Shown here: positions 1 to 8,605 of the stretch, piece by piece
Layout of the letters: every line of letters begins with the position of its first letter
How positions within the stretch are numbered: the first letter of the stretch is position 1
NCBI RefSeq assembly: GCF_000718775.1
Contig: NZ_JOCB01000049.1
Coordinates: forward strand, 1 to 54,281
From: Streptomyces sp. NRRL S-31
GTDB lineage: Bacteria > Actinomycetota > Actinomycetes > Streptomycetales > Streptomycetaceae
DNA: 54,281 nt
Direction of reading: 5' to 3'
The notes under the pieces: generated by a model
What the model was told of the DNA's origin: nothing
Seen by the model: the letters and a program-made list of their open reading frames with translations, nothing else
Databases searched by the model: none
Program-made: the position numbers and the translations under genes

Positions 1-115
1 GCCGGTCCGCGCCCACCCGGACCCCCTCCACCCGGTCCGCGCCCACCCGGCTCCCGTCCGCCCAGGCCCCCTCCGCCCGGTCCGCGTCCGTCCGGTCCGT
101 TCGGTTCTCGTCCAT
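1..115 (-). CDS. N-terminal fragment of a leftward hypothetical gene (runs off the left edge)
   Basis: Read leftwards from ATG at 115, an open frame continues to the window edge (38 codons), starting MDENRTDRTDADRAEGAW. A purine-rich GGGGGGCGGG lies directly upstream as a possible ribosome binding site. The bases 2-20 and 32-50 are identical (ccggtccgcgcccacccgg). The 30-bp period is a multiple of three and encodes a repeated VGADR peptide, which favours coding over random GC-rich DNA. The peptide is hydrophilic and rich in Asp, Arg and Gly, with no recognisable domain. It could be a disordered N-terminal tail of a longer protein. The family cannot be named from this fragment. Confidence 0.4.
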   Translation of the reverse strand, partial: MDENRTDRTDADRAEGAWADGSRVGADRVEGVRVGADR

Positions 116-195
116 CCCGCCCCCCTGCGCGTCTCGTCCCCCACCCGTGTCCGTACCGCTCGCGAACCCGCCGACCTGCCCATACGCTCCGAAAT

Positions 196-1791
196 GTGAC
201 GTCCTCGCCGATCCGGGGCAGACCCCGGCGCGCCACCGCGCACATACGGGTGCGCCTGACACACGCCATGCTGGGCGTCCTGGCGGGAGCCGGGTGGCTG
301 GTGTTGCCGGTGATGACGGCCGAGGCCCGTGATCCGGTTCCCGCGGCCCCCTTCGGCCCGACGGCGAGCGCGGCCGCCCCGCGGCAGGACGGCACGTCGG
401 CCACCGACCTCGCCCTGCCGCTCGCCGCCGGGGCCGCGGCCCTCGCCCTCGCCGGATACGGCTGTGTGCGGCGCACCCGGCGGACCCACAGCCGGACGAC
501 TCCGGGATCCGGCCCGGCCCCGCGGCCCGCGACCGGCCCGGCCGACGCCGAACGGCAGGCGCGGGCGGCACTGCGGCTGGCCGACGACTGCGTACGGACC
601 AGCCGGGAGGAACTCTCCTTCGTGTGGGACCGGTTCGGCGAGCTGCGCACCGAGCCGTTCGGCCGCGCCCTGCGGACCGCCGAGACCGAGCTGGCGGCGG
701 CGTTCGCGCTCTGGCGACGGTACGAGGACGGCGTACCCGGGGAGGCGGACGCCCTGCTCCGGGCGCCCGCCGGGGTGACCGGCCGGTGCGCGGAGGCGGG
801 GCGGCGGCTGGACGCGGAGGCGGCGGCGCTGGACCGGCTGCGGGGGTTCGCCGCGGACGGACCGGAGACGGACGGGGACCGGGGCGGGGACGGGGACGGG
901 GACGGGAGCGCGTCGGCCGAGGGGGGCGTCGGCGCGGCCCTGGAGGTGGCTGAACGGCGGTTCCGGGATCTGACGGCACGGGCCGGGACCGCGCGGTCTA
1001 CCCTGGCGGCCCTCCGGCGGAGCTATCCGCCCTCGGCCACCGCGTACGTCACCGGGTACGCCGAACAGGCCACGGACCGGCTGGTGTTCGCCACGGCCCG
1101 GCTCAACGCGGCCCGCCGGGCCGCCGACACGGGCGACTCACGTGAGGCCGTACGGCAGTTGCGCGCCGGAGAGGGCGCGGTGGCCCAGGCCGGGGTGCTG
1201 GTGGCCGGGGTGGAACGGCTCGCCGCGCGGCTGGCGGAGGCGGCCGGGCTGCTGCCGGCCGCGCTGGCCGGCGCGGAGGCGGAACGGGCGGCGGCTGAAC
1301 GAGACCCCGGGCGGCACACTTCGCCCGGTGCCGAGCGGACGCTGGCGGCGGTGCGCGCGGAGCTGGACGGCGGCGCGTACGACCCGCTGGACGTGCTGCG
1401 CCGGATCACCCGGGCCTCCGGGCGGGACGCGGGGACGGGTGCCGGGGTGCTGGACACGGCGGCCCTGCTCGTGGCGCGGGCTTCCGTGGCCGCGGCGGAG
1501 GAGTTCGTCGCGGTGCACCGGGGGGCGGTGGGGGCACCGGCCCGGGCCCGGCTGGCACAGGCGGTACGGGAGCTGGACGCGGGGCACGCCGGCCGGGCCG
1601 ACACCGCGGCCGGGGAGGCGCGGGAGCTGGCCGGGCGGGACGTACGGGCGCACGGCACGGCGTACGCCGACGGGGACCCGGCGGGGACGGCCGGCGCCGT
1701 GCTCGCCGGCATCCTGCTGGCCGAGTCCGCCGACGACGGTGTCCCGCCCGCGTACGGCGGCCCGCGCACGAGGTCCCGCCACCACCCCTGA
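196..1791 (+). CDS. Membrane-anchored coiled-coil protein resembling TPM-domain proteins but lacking the TPM domain
   Basis: A 531-aa frame starting at GTG; an in-frame ATG at 268 is an alternative. Residues about 15-45 form a signal-peptide-like segment (Arg-rich, then hydrophobic, ending TAEARD). A second hydrophobic segment (about 75-93) is followed by basic CVRRTRRT and a long Ala/Arg/Glu-rich helical, probably coiled-coil, region to about residue 500. Phrases such as VRTSREEL, DRLVFATARLN, EGAVAQAGVLV and AGAVLAGILLAE match, from memory, the C-terminal half of Streptomyces secreted proteins that begin with a TPM (YgcG-type) domain. Here the segment between signal and membrane anchor is only about 35 residues, so the roughly 150-residue TPM domain is absent. 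The family role is unclear, possibly envelope-associated. It ends 6 bp from the convergent phosphatase gene. Confidence 0.7.
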   Translation: MTSSPIRGRPRRATAHIRVRLTHAMLGVLAGAGWLVLPVMTAEARDPVPAAPFGPTASAAAPRQDGTSATDLALPLAAGAAALALAGYGCVRRTRRTHSRTTPGSGPAPRPATGPADAERQARAALRLADDCVRTSREELSFVWDRFGELRTEPFGRALRTAETELAAAFALWRRYEDGVPGEADALLRAPAGVTGRCAEAGRRLDAEAAALDRLRGFAADGPETDGDRGGDGDGDGSASAEGGVGAALEVAERRFRDLTARAGTARSTLAALRRSYPPSATAYVTGYAEQATDRLVFATARLNAARRAADTGDSREAVRQLRAGEGAVAQAGVLVAGVERLAARLAEAAGLLPAALAGAEAERAAAERDPGRHTSPGAERTLAAVRAELDGGAYDPLDVLRRITRASGRDAGTGAGVLDTAALLVARASVAAAEEFVAVHRGAVGAPARARLAQAVRELDAGHAGRADTAAGEARELAGRDVRAHGTAYADGDPAGTAGAVLAGILLAESADDGVPPAYGGPRTRSRHHP

Positions 1792-1797
1792 AGGCCG

Positions 1798-4386
1798 TCA
1801 GAACAGGCTCAGCAGGGCCTCCGCCGGGTCCGTGAGGGCACCCTCCCCGCCGGGCAGCGGCAGCTCGAACCAGACCGTCTTGCCGTGGGGCGTCCGCCGG
1901 GAGCCCCACGCCGCGCTGAGTAGCCCCACCAGCTGGAGCCCCCGTCCGCCCTCGTCGGTGTCGCGGGCGCGCCGGCGCCGGGGCTGGACCAGGCCGGAGT
2001 CCCACACCTCGCAGACCAGCGTGCGGTCCAGCAGCAGCCGCAGCCGGATCTCCCCCTCGCCGTACCGCAGCGCGTTCGTCACCAGCTCGCTGACCAGCAG
2101 CTCCGCCGTGTCGACCAACGGCTCCAGGTCCCAGGACAGCAACTGGCCGCGGGCGTACTCACGGGCCCGGCCCACGCTGCGCGGCTCGCGCGGCAGGGTC
2201 CAGTCGCCCACCGAGTCGGCGGGCAGCCCCTGCACACGGGCCATCAGCAGCGCGATGTCGTCCTCGCCGTGGTGGGTGTCGAGGGTGTTGAGGACGTGGT
2301 CGCAGACGTCCTCCAGGGGGAGGGTGGCGTCCGTCAGCGCGCCCACGAACGCCTTCAGGCCCTCGTCCAGGGGGTGGTCACGGGATTCGACCAGGCCGTC
2401 CGTGTAGAGGGCGAGCAGCGCGCCCTCGGGGAGTTCGACCTCGACCTCCTCGAACGGCTCGCCGCCCACGCCGAGCGGCATGCCCGGCGGCACGTCCAGC
2501 ATCAGCGCCGGCTCACCGGGCTCGACCAGGACCGGCGGCAGATGGCCGGCGTTGGCGAACGTACATCGCCGGGTGACGGAGTCGTAGACGGCGTACACGC
2601 ACGTCGCCAGGTACACCTCGGAGAGGTCGGCGTCCCGGGGCTGGCGGGCCGTGCGCGTGGCCTGATGCACGCCGCCGGGCGTGCCGAGTCCGCGCGCGAT
2701 CTCGTCCAGTGCCGACAGCACCTCGGCCGGTTCGAGGTCGAGCAGCGCCAGCGTGCGGACGGCCGTGCGGAGTTCGCCCATGGCGACGGCCGCGCGCAGT
2801 CCCCGGCCCATCACGTCACCGACGACCAGCGCCGTGCGGTGGCCGGGGAGTTCTATGACGTCGAACCAGTCGCCGCCCACCTCCGTCGCCGCGTTGCCGG
2901 GCAGGTAGCGGCAGGCGATGTCCAGCCCGGACGCCTCGGGGTCGCCGGGCGGCAGCAGGGACCGTTGCAGTATCAGCGCCCGTTCGTGCTCCCGGCGGTA
3001 CAGGCGGGCGTTGTCGATGGAGACGGCGGCGCGTGCGGCCAGTTCGACCGCGAGGTCGCGGTCCCGGTCGCCGAACGGCTCGCTGCCCTTCGTACGGGCG
3101 AACTGCGCGAGTCCCACGACCGTGTCGTGGGCGACCATCGGCACGGCCAGCGTGGACTGCACGAGACCGCCCTCCTCGGCGGGCACGCGCTGGGTGCGGG
3201 CGGTGCGCAGGGCCTCCGCGCCGGGCGAGTTGAACGGGAAGTGGTGGACCGCGCCGACCTTGACGGGCTTTCCGGTGCCGCTGAAGGGGGCTCCGGCGAC
3301 GGCGCTGGCGACGGCGACGCGGCGCAGTTCGGCGCTGCCGTCGGCGAGGCCGGGCGGGGTCTCGTCGCCGGTCAGCAGGCCCTGGTAGAGGTCGACGGTG
3401 GCGAGGTCGCAGAAGCCGGGGACGACCACGTCGAGCAGTTCGCGGGCGGTGGTCTCCAGCTCCAGCGAGTTGCCTATGCGGGCGCCGGCCTCGTTGAGCA
3501 GCGCCAGGTTGCGGCGGGCGGCGGCGGCCTCGCGGGCGGCGGCCCGGCGGGCGGTGATGTCGGTGCCGAGCCAGGCGACGCCGATGGGCCGGCCGCTGCC
3601 GCTGTGCACGCGGTAGAGGTTGACGGACCAGTGCCGGCGCACCTCGGAGCCCGGGACGAATCCGGTGACATGCATGTCGGTGACGGACTCGCCGGTCTTC
3701 AGCACCCGCCGCAGGGTGGCCGAGAGCCGCTCGGCCTCGGGGCGCGGCAGATAGTCGTGGACCTGCTTGCCCCGGTGGTCGTCCGGGGTGCCGCCGAAGA
3801 TGGAGGCGAACCGCGAGTTGGCCCGGCGGACCCGCAAGTCGGTGTCGAGCAGCAGAAATCCAAAGGGAGATTGTCCGAAAATCGCCTGCGACGCGGCGAG
3901 ATCGGTCTCGATGCTGCGCAGGGTGCGCACGTCCACGACGATGCAGACGGCGGCCCTCTCGCCCTCGGCGGTGCGCGTCGGCATGACGTACACCTCGGCC
4001 AGGCCCTCCGCGCCGCGCGTGCCGTCCGGCCGGTCCGGCATCCGGAACGGCACCACTCCGGTCCACTCGCGCCCGTCGAGTATTTCGGCCATCTTCCGCT
4101 GGCCGCGCTCGCGCAGGTCGGGATCGACGAAAGCCTCTATGGGGTCCGTGCCGACGGCGCGGGCGGCGGGTATGCCGAAGAGCTGTTCGGCGCGCAGGCT
4201 CCACTGGTCGACGAGCCCGCCGGGGCCGATGGAGAAGGATGCGACCCGGATGTAGTCGTAGATCGAACCGGGCGGACTGCTCTGCCACATGGCGTCACCA
4301 GGCACCGCGGCAGCCTCCGCGGTCCGACTCCTCGCGCCGTCCGACGGGTCCTCGGACTCCGTGGCCTTCGCTGGTATCTCGCTCAC
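1798..4386 (-). CDS. Multidomain PAS-PAS-GAF-SpoIIE (PP2C) phosphatase with C-terminal RsbW-like ATPase
   Basis: An 862-aa protein. The GTG at 4386 (MSEIPAKATESED) is chosen because GGAGGGG sits about 9 nt upstream; the open frame extends to 4614 without a better start. Domain order: PAS about 30-155, second PAS about 155-280 (IFGQSPFGFLLLDTDLRVRRAN), GAF about 290-440 (ending AARAAVSIDNARLYR), SpoIIE-type PP2C about 455-690 (GGDWFDVIELPG, VVGDVMGRG, NAGHLPPVLV, YTDGLVESR) and an HATPase_c_2 domain about 725-850 (ELVTNALRYG, DEGGRGLQLVGLL). The family dephosphorylates anti-anti-sigma factors; the ATPase tail resembles anti-sigma kinases. PAS and GAF domains suggest a sensed signal. Cytoplasmic, with no membrane segments. 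It is convergent with the coiled-coil protein gene and followed on the chromosome by a stand-alone RsbW-like gene. Confidence 0.9.
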   Translation of the reverse strand: MSEIPAKATESEDPSDGARSRTAEAAAVPGDAMWQSSPPGSIYDYIRVASFSIGPGGLVDQWSLRAEQLFGIPAARAVGTDPIEAFVDPDLRERGQRKMAEILDGREWTGVVPFRMPDRPDGTRGAEGLAEVYVMPTRTAEGERAAVCIVVDVRTLRSIETDLAASQAIFGQSPFGFLLLDTDLRVRRANSRFASIFGGTPDDHRGKQVHDYLPRPEAERLSATLRRVLKTGESVTDMHVTGFVPGSEVRRHWSVNLYRVHSGSGRPIGVAWLGTDITARRAAAREAAAARRNLALLNEAGARIGNSLELETTARELLDVVVPGFCDLATVDLYQGLLTGDETPPGLADGSAELRRVAVASAVAGAPFSGTGKPVKVGAVHHFPFNSPGAEALRTARTQRVPAEEGGLVQSTLAVPMVAHDTVVGLAQFARTKGSEPFGDRDRDLAVELAARAAVSIDNARLYRREHERALILQRSLLPPGDPEASGLDIACRYLPGNAATEVGGDWFDVIELPGHRTALVVGDVMGRGLRAAVAMGELRTAVRTLALLDLEPAEVLSALDEIARGLGTPGGVHQATRTARQPRDADLSEVYLATCVYAVYDSVTRRCTFANAGHLPPVLVEPGEPALMLDVPPGMPLGVGGEPFEEVEVELPEGALLALYTDGLVESRDHPLDEGLKAFVGALTDATLPLEDVCDHVLNTLDTHHGEDDIALLMARVQGLPADSVGDWTLPREPRSVGRAREYARGQLLSWDLEPLVDTAELLVSELVTNALRYGEGEIRLRLLLDRTLVCEVWDSGLVQPRRRRARDTDEGGRGLQLVGLLSAAWGSRRTPHGKTVWFELPLPGGEGALTDPAEALLSLF

Positions 4387-4656
4387 GCGAACCGTCCCCT
4401 CCAGCTCACCGCGTCCGGCACCGGTCACCGGGGGCGGCTGCCCGCAGTATCCAGCACTACGGCGCCGCACGACACGGTGTTCACGATCACAGCTCGGTCC
4501 AGGTGCTTTTCGGACCGGCCCGTGACAACACTCCCACTCTTCTAACCAGGGAACACACCACCGAACCACCCGCCGCCGAACCGCGTGCGCCCCCGGCGCG
4601 CAGGCCGGTGGCACGCTGACGACCGTACCCCCCGTGCACCCGTGGATGCCCCTGCC

Positions 4657-5085
4657 TCACCCGGGCACCGCCAGCTCGAACCAGACGGTCTTTCCGCTCC
4701 TGCCGGGGCGGGTGCCCCAGCGGCGCGAGGAGCCGGCCACCAGTTGGAGGCCGCGCCCGCTCTCGTCCTCGGGGTGCGCGACGCGTTCGCGCGGAGGGTC
4801 GGGGAGCGGGTCGGAGACCTCGACCCGCAGGGTGTCGTCGAGCCCGGCGGGGCGCACCAGCCGGACACCGATGGGACCGGTGGCGTGCCGCAGCGAGTTG
4901 GTGACCAGCTCGCTGACCAGCAGCGCGGCGAGATCGGCGAGGCAGTCGAGGCCCCAGCCGCGCAACTGGCCGCGGACCGCCGCACGGGCGGTGCGCACGG
5001 CCCCCGGCTCCGCGGGGAACGTCCACTCGGCGCAGTCGCCATCGGTGTCGATCACGCCGATCACTTCCCAGGCCAGGGACCCCAC
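4657..5085 (-). CDS. RsbW-like ATP-binding regulatory protein (HATPase_c_2)
   Basis: A 142-aa stand-alone GHKL ATPase of the Streptomyces anti-sigma/regulatory type. Motifs: N-box region LLVSELVTNSLRHATG (about 56-71), a D-containing G1 region (VEVSDPLPDPP, about 88-98) and a G2 region ESGRGLQLVAGSSRRWGTR (about 107-125), ending in the usual KTVWFEL strand. Length is normal for the family. The start is GTG at 5085, before GSLAWEVIGVIDTDGDCAEW, which matches the usual N-terminus of relatives as I recall them; the SD is weak. The family may bind or phosphorylate anti-sigma antagonists, but the partner cannot be told from sequence. It lies upstream of, and on the same strand as, the large phosphatase with a 270-bp gap, so co-regulation is possible but not shown. 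Confidence 0.85.
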   Translation of the reverse strand: MGSLAWEVIGVIDTDGDCAEWTFPAEPGAVRTARAAVRGQLRGWGLDCLADLAALLVSELVTNSLRHATGPIGVRLVRPAGLDDTLRVEVSDPLPDPPRERVAHPEDESGRGLQLVAGSSRRWGTRPGRSGKTVWFELAVPG

Positions 5086-5245
5086 CCATGTCTGATTTCA
5101 TGGGGTTAATGGGCACATACCCGATATCGGGCGCGCAGTACCGCACGAGAGGGCGCACTGTGGCACGAACGGCGTACGCGGTACTCCCGAGACGGGAGTC
5201 ATGAACGCCGGGACCCGCCCACGGCGCTCGCGGCGCCCATGTCCC

Positions 5246-5683
<438 letters not shown>

Positions 5684-5713
5684 GGAGGGGAGCCTACGGG
5701 AGCCCGCGGCAGG

Positions 5714-5905
5714 TCAGTTCCGCGCGCCGTCCCCGTGCTGGCCGATCTGCTCGACCCAGTAGAGCTGCTTGTGCCCCCGGTCGTCGAGGCTGTCGGCGAT
5801 CTTCTGCGCCTCCGCGCGGGTCGCGTACCGGCCGACGCGGTAGCGATTGCCGTTGTCGTCCTGCCGTATCACGATCCAGGGCAGGGAGACCGTGCCCTCA
5901 CTCAT
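5714..5905 (-). CDS. Small SPOR-domain-like protein
   Basis: A 63-aa protein, start ATG at 5905 (MSEGTVSLPWIVIRQDD) preceded by GGTGAGG. The frame is open further upstream to 5956, but that extension looks unlike coding sequence of this family. The sequence pattern (IVIR-DD-NGNRYRVGRYATRAEAQKIADSL) matches small Streptomyces proteins annotated as SPOR-domain proteins: a strand, then the sporulation-related fold helix with the RVGRYATRAEAQ core. SPOR domains bind denuded peptidoglycan glycan strands, but this copy has no signal peptide or membrane segment, so that role is uncertain. It lies directly upstream of the Nudix gene on the same strand. Confidence 0.75.
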   Translation of the reverse strand: MSEGTVSLPWIVIRQDDNGNRYRVGRYATRAEAQKIADSLDDRGHKQLYWVEQIGQHGDGARN

Positions 5906-6287
5906 GGGCCTCACCGCCCGTGTCCCTTCTCGCACCGCCCCACCCGCTTCCCCCACCTAAGGAAACCGCACTCCGCATATGCCCGAGCGTACGCCCAACC
6001 TTTACGCTGCGAATACGGCTTTTCACAAAGAGGTACGCAACGAGCCAGAACGCCGGGGGCGCACGGGACCGAACGCGCCGTCCGCGAGCCCATCACCCCG
6101 GGTCGGAGGCGTGCCGGGAGCACCCCGGGCCACCTGGGGAAACGACCGGATCGCTACGGGCCGCGCGGAAGCGGCGGGGACCTGGGGGCGGCGCGGGACG
6201 CCCCGTCGGCGCACCAGGGTGTGCGCTAGCTCACGCGAAGAGGAGCACACCACTCCGCTACCCGGCACGCCCGCCGGCCGGACGGGG
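5906..6287. other. Intergenic region between the SPOR gene and the GntR gene
   Basis: No convincing gene. A less GC-rich patch at about 5976-6040 contains, on the minus strand, TTGTGA followed after 18 nt by TAAAGG, a plausible promoter for the SPOR gene. The 81-aa open frame on the minus strand (6023-6268) has an Arg/Pro/Ser-biased composition typical of chance frames in GC-rich DNA. Confidence 0.4.
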
Positions 6288-7040
6288 TCATTTCACGGGC
6301 AGGTGGTAGGAGACCCGGTAGCGGTCGGCCGGGATGACCACGTCGGCGGTCTCGACCGGACGCCCGGAGGCGAAGTACGTGCGCTGGACGACCAGCACCA
6401 CATGGCCGGGGACCCCGCCGAGCAGGTGCAGTTCCTCCGCGAGGCCGGGGCGGGCGCCGACCTCCTCGGTGACGTTGTCCACGATGACGTCGATGGCCCG
6501 CATGCGCTCGACCACGCCCATACCGCCGAGCGGTCCCTCCTCGGGCAGCATCACCGGGGTGCGGCCGGTGACCGTGAGGGGCTCCCAGGAGGTGGAGAGC
6601 ATCATCGGCTCGCCGCCCTCGCGGTAGAGGTACTTGGTGCGCATGACCCGGTCGCCGGCCTGGATCGCGAGCCGGTCGGCGATGACCGAGCCCGCCGCGG
6701 CCTGCTCGCTGCTGGACTCCCAGGTGCCGCGCACCGAGGCGTCGGCCTGCTCCTGCCTGAAGGGGGTGGCGCCACCGGCCGGGCGGTACCCGGAACGGGC
6801 CACCCGCCGGGGCACCGGCCGCTCGCGCACGTACGTCCCGGAGCCGGAGCGGCCCTCGACCAGCCCCTCGGCCATCAGCACCTTGCGGGCCTCCAGCGCG
6901 ACCGTGTCCGAGACGCCGTACTCCTCGCGGATGCGGGCCTGCGAGGGAAGCCGGGTGTGGGGCGGCAGTGAACCGTCGACGATCTTCTTGCGGAGATCAC
7001 CCGCGACACGCAAGTACGCCGGCTGCTCACCGAAAGTCAC
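6288..7040 (-). CDS. GntR-family transcriptional regulator (HutC/UTRA type)
   Basis: A 250-aa repressor-like regulator. The N-terminal winged helix-turn-helix (about 8-72; PAYLRVAGDLRKKIVDG, LPSQARIREEYGVS, EGLVEGRSGSGTYV) is a clear GntR DNA-binding domain. From about residue 100 a UTRA/chorismate-lyase-like effector domain follows (GDRVMRTKYLYREGGEPMMLS, then VERTYFASGRPVETADVVIPADRYR-like end). HutC-type members respond to sugars, histidine intermediates or fatty acids, but the ligand cannot be deduced here. The start is GTG at 7040 with GGGAG upstream. The 7041-7200 region upstream would hold its promoter and possibly its own operator. There are no adjacent catabolic genes to hint at the ligand. 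Confidence 0.9.
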   Translation of the reverse strand: MTFGEQPAYLRVAGDLRKKIVDGSLPPHTRLPSQARIREEYGVSDTVALEARKVLMAEGLVEGRSGSGTYVRERPVPRRVARSGYRPAGGATPFRQEQADASVRGTWESSSEQAAAGSVIADRLAIQAGDRVMRTKYLYREGGEPMMLSTSWEPLTVTGRTPVMLPEEGPLGGMGVVERMRAIDVIVDNVTEEVGARPGLAEELHLLGGVPGHVVLVVQRTYFASGRPVETADVVIPADRYRVSYHLPVK

Positions 7041-7202
7041 TGGCCACTCCCATCAGGTTGTACAGACAGCAACAGCCTGGCAACCGTGGGTTCTGCCGTG
7101 CAAGCAAAGGCCAGAGAATCACTCGATGTGATGACATACGGCCGGGGAGGGCTTTACGCAGGCACTTTCCCTCCCGTATAGGTGCCCTCGCCGCTCACGG
7201 GC

Positions 7203-8402
7203 TCACACCTGCATGCCGGTGTCGCTTCCCTCCTCGCTCCGCGCGGCGGGCGGAGTGGTGGCCAGTCCCAGGGCCTTGCGCACGGTGACCGCCCGGCTCG
7301 GGTCGATCAGGTCGAAGGCCGCCTCGTAGGACGCGTAGAAGGCGTCCGCGTCCCCGGCCCGGGCCGCCTTCGCCCACTGCGCGCGGGCCTCGTCCAGGTC
7401 GGCGGCGAGCGCGCCGGCCGGTCCCCGGGAAGCGGCCGGCCAGTCGTGCGCGCGCAGCATCCGGGCCTGCTCGCCCAGCGCGGCCGCCACCCGGCCCGCC
7501 CACGCCTTGTGCCCCGCGAGGTCGTCCTCCACGTACTCCTCCTCGGGGGCGGTGTCCAGCGCCGCGTTCAGCACGTGAGCGGCCTTCAGATAGGCGACCT
7601 GGTCGGCGTCGAGGACGGTCTCGTCGTTGCGCAGCGACCCGGTCAGCTCCCCGTCCTCGTCGGCGGCGCCGAACGCGCAGACGACCTCGCGGTCCCCGGA
7701 GGCCCAGCCGTCCCCGGTGGGCGTCAGGTAGTACACGTCGACGTCCGGCGGCAGCGCCCAGCCGTCCATCGCGTAGCCGTCCCCGAGGCCCCGGCAGCGC
7801 TCGTCGGCGGTGCCGGAGACCGAGTCGTCCCCGGGGTAGGCGCCGCCCGGCAGCCGGAAGGAGGCGAACACCTCGCCGTCGTGCGCACCGGCGCAGGGCA
7901 CCTCGTCCACGTCGTAGGCATCGCCCCCGAGCACACCGCCCGGCGCGTCGAAGCACTCGCCCTTCGCGAGCGAGCGGGCCGTACCGTGACGCGCGCCCTC
8001 CTTGACGTCGTGCCACACCTGTCCGGCGGCACCCGTGGCGAGCAGCAGCACCCACAGCGCGAGCCCGGCACCGGACAGCACGGAGCCGCCGACGGCCAGC
8101 CCCGTGCCGCGCTCGCCGCGCCGCCGGATCTGCCGGATCGCGACCAGGCCGAGCACCAGCCCCACACCGGGCAGGCAGCAGAGCACACCGAGCACCAGGG
8201 AGGCGATGGCGAGTCCGTTCACCGGCGCCGGCCGGTTGTAGGGCCGGTAGCCCTGCGTCCACGGCTGGTACGACGGCAACTGCCGCGCTCCGCCCGGCTG
8301 TTGCGGGTACGGCGGCGGTCCGTACGGTCCCGGCGGGGACGACGGGGGTGACGGGAACGGCCCTTGTGGCTGGTGGGGGCCGGGAGGCGGAGGTATGGAC
8401 AC
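7203..8402 (-). CDS. DUF4190 / septum-formation-domain membrane protein
   Basis: A 399-aa protein. The GTG at 8402 (MSIPPPPGPHQPQGPF) is preceded by AGGAG at good spacing; the longer upstream frame is not needed. Residues 1-60 are Pro/Gly/Tyr-rich and probably cytoplasmic and disordered. Two membrane segments form a DUF4190 hairpin (GLAIASLVLGVLCCLPGVG and VGGSVLSGAGLALWVLL, about 65-125). The outer part resembles the Septum_form domain, with paired cysteines: LAKGECFDAPGG, VPCAGAHDGEVFASF, ADERCRGLGDGY and DREVVCAF. These probably form disulfides outside the cell. The C-terminal 120 residues are helical (HVLNAALDTAPEEEYVE onward). The exact function is unknown; the family name derives from actinobacterial septum genes. 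Divergent from the serpin gene. Confidence 0.85.
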   Translation of the reverse strand: MSIPPPPGPHQPQGPFPSPPSSPPGPYGPPPYPQQPGGARQLPSYQPWTQGYRPYNRPAPVNGLAIASLVLGVLCCLPGVGLVLGLVAIRQIRRRGERGTGLAVGGSVLSGAGLALWVLLLATGAAGQVWHDVKEGARHGTARSLAKGECFDAPGGVLGGDAYDVDEVPCAGAHDGEVFASFRLPGGAYPGDDSVSGTADERCRGLGDGYAMDGWALPPDVDVYYLTPTGDGWASGDREVVCAFGAADEDGELTGSLRNDETVLDADQVAYLKAAHVLNAALDTAPEEEYVEDDLAGHKAWAGRVAAALGEQARMLRAHDWPAASRGPAGALAADLDEARAQWAKAARAGDADAFYASYEAAFDLIDPSRAVTVRKALGLATTPPAARSEEGSDTGMQV

Positions 8403-8605
8403 CGGTACCGTGCTCCTGGGTCGGGCACCGACGGCCTGGCCGACGGCCGGACTGACGTACGACTGGCCGCATGGTAAGCGGGGTGGCGAACGGGGACGGA
8501 ACCCGGGTGGGATCCGGGGGGACACCGGAGCCGGCGGCGGAAACGACGACAGGGAATGAACGGGGACCGGCCGGGCGCGCGCGGGGCCGGCCGGGAGGGG
8601 GACGA

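Noticed and set aside
2269..4545. 758-aa plus-strand frame opposite the PAS-GAF-PP2C phosphatase
   Set aside because: A shadow of the real gene caused by G/C at third positions; it has no domains, while the minus strand has five.
6023..6268. 81-aa minus-strand frame upstream of the SPOR gene
   Set aside because: Composition (Arg, Pro, Ser, Gly) is typical of chance frames in GC-rich DNA and there is no RBS or recognisable motif.
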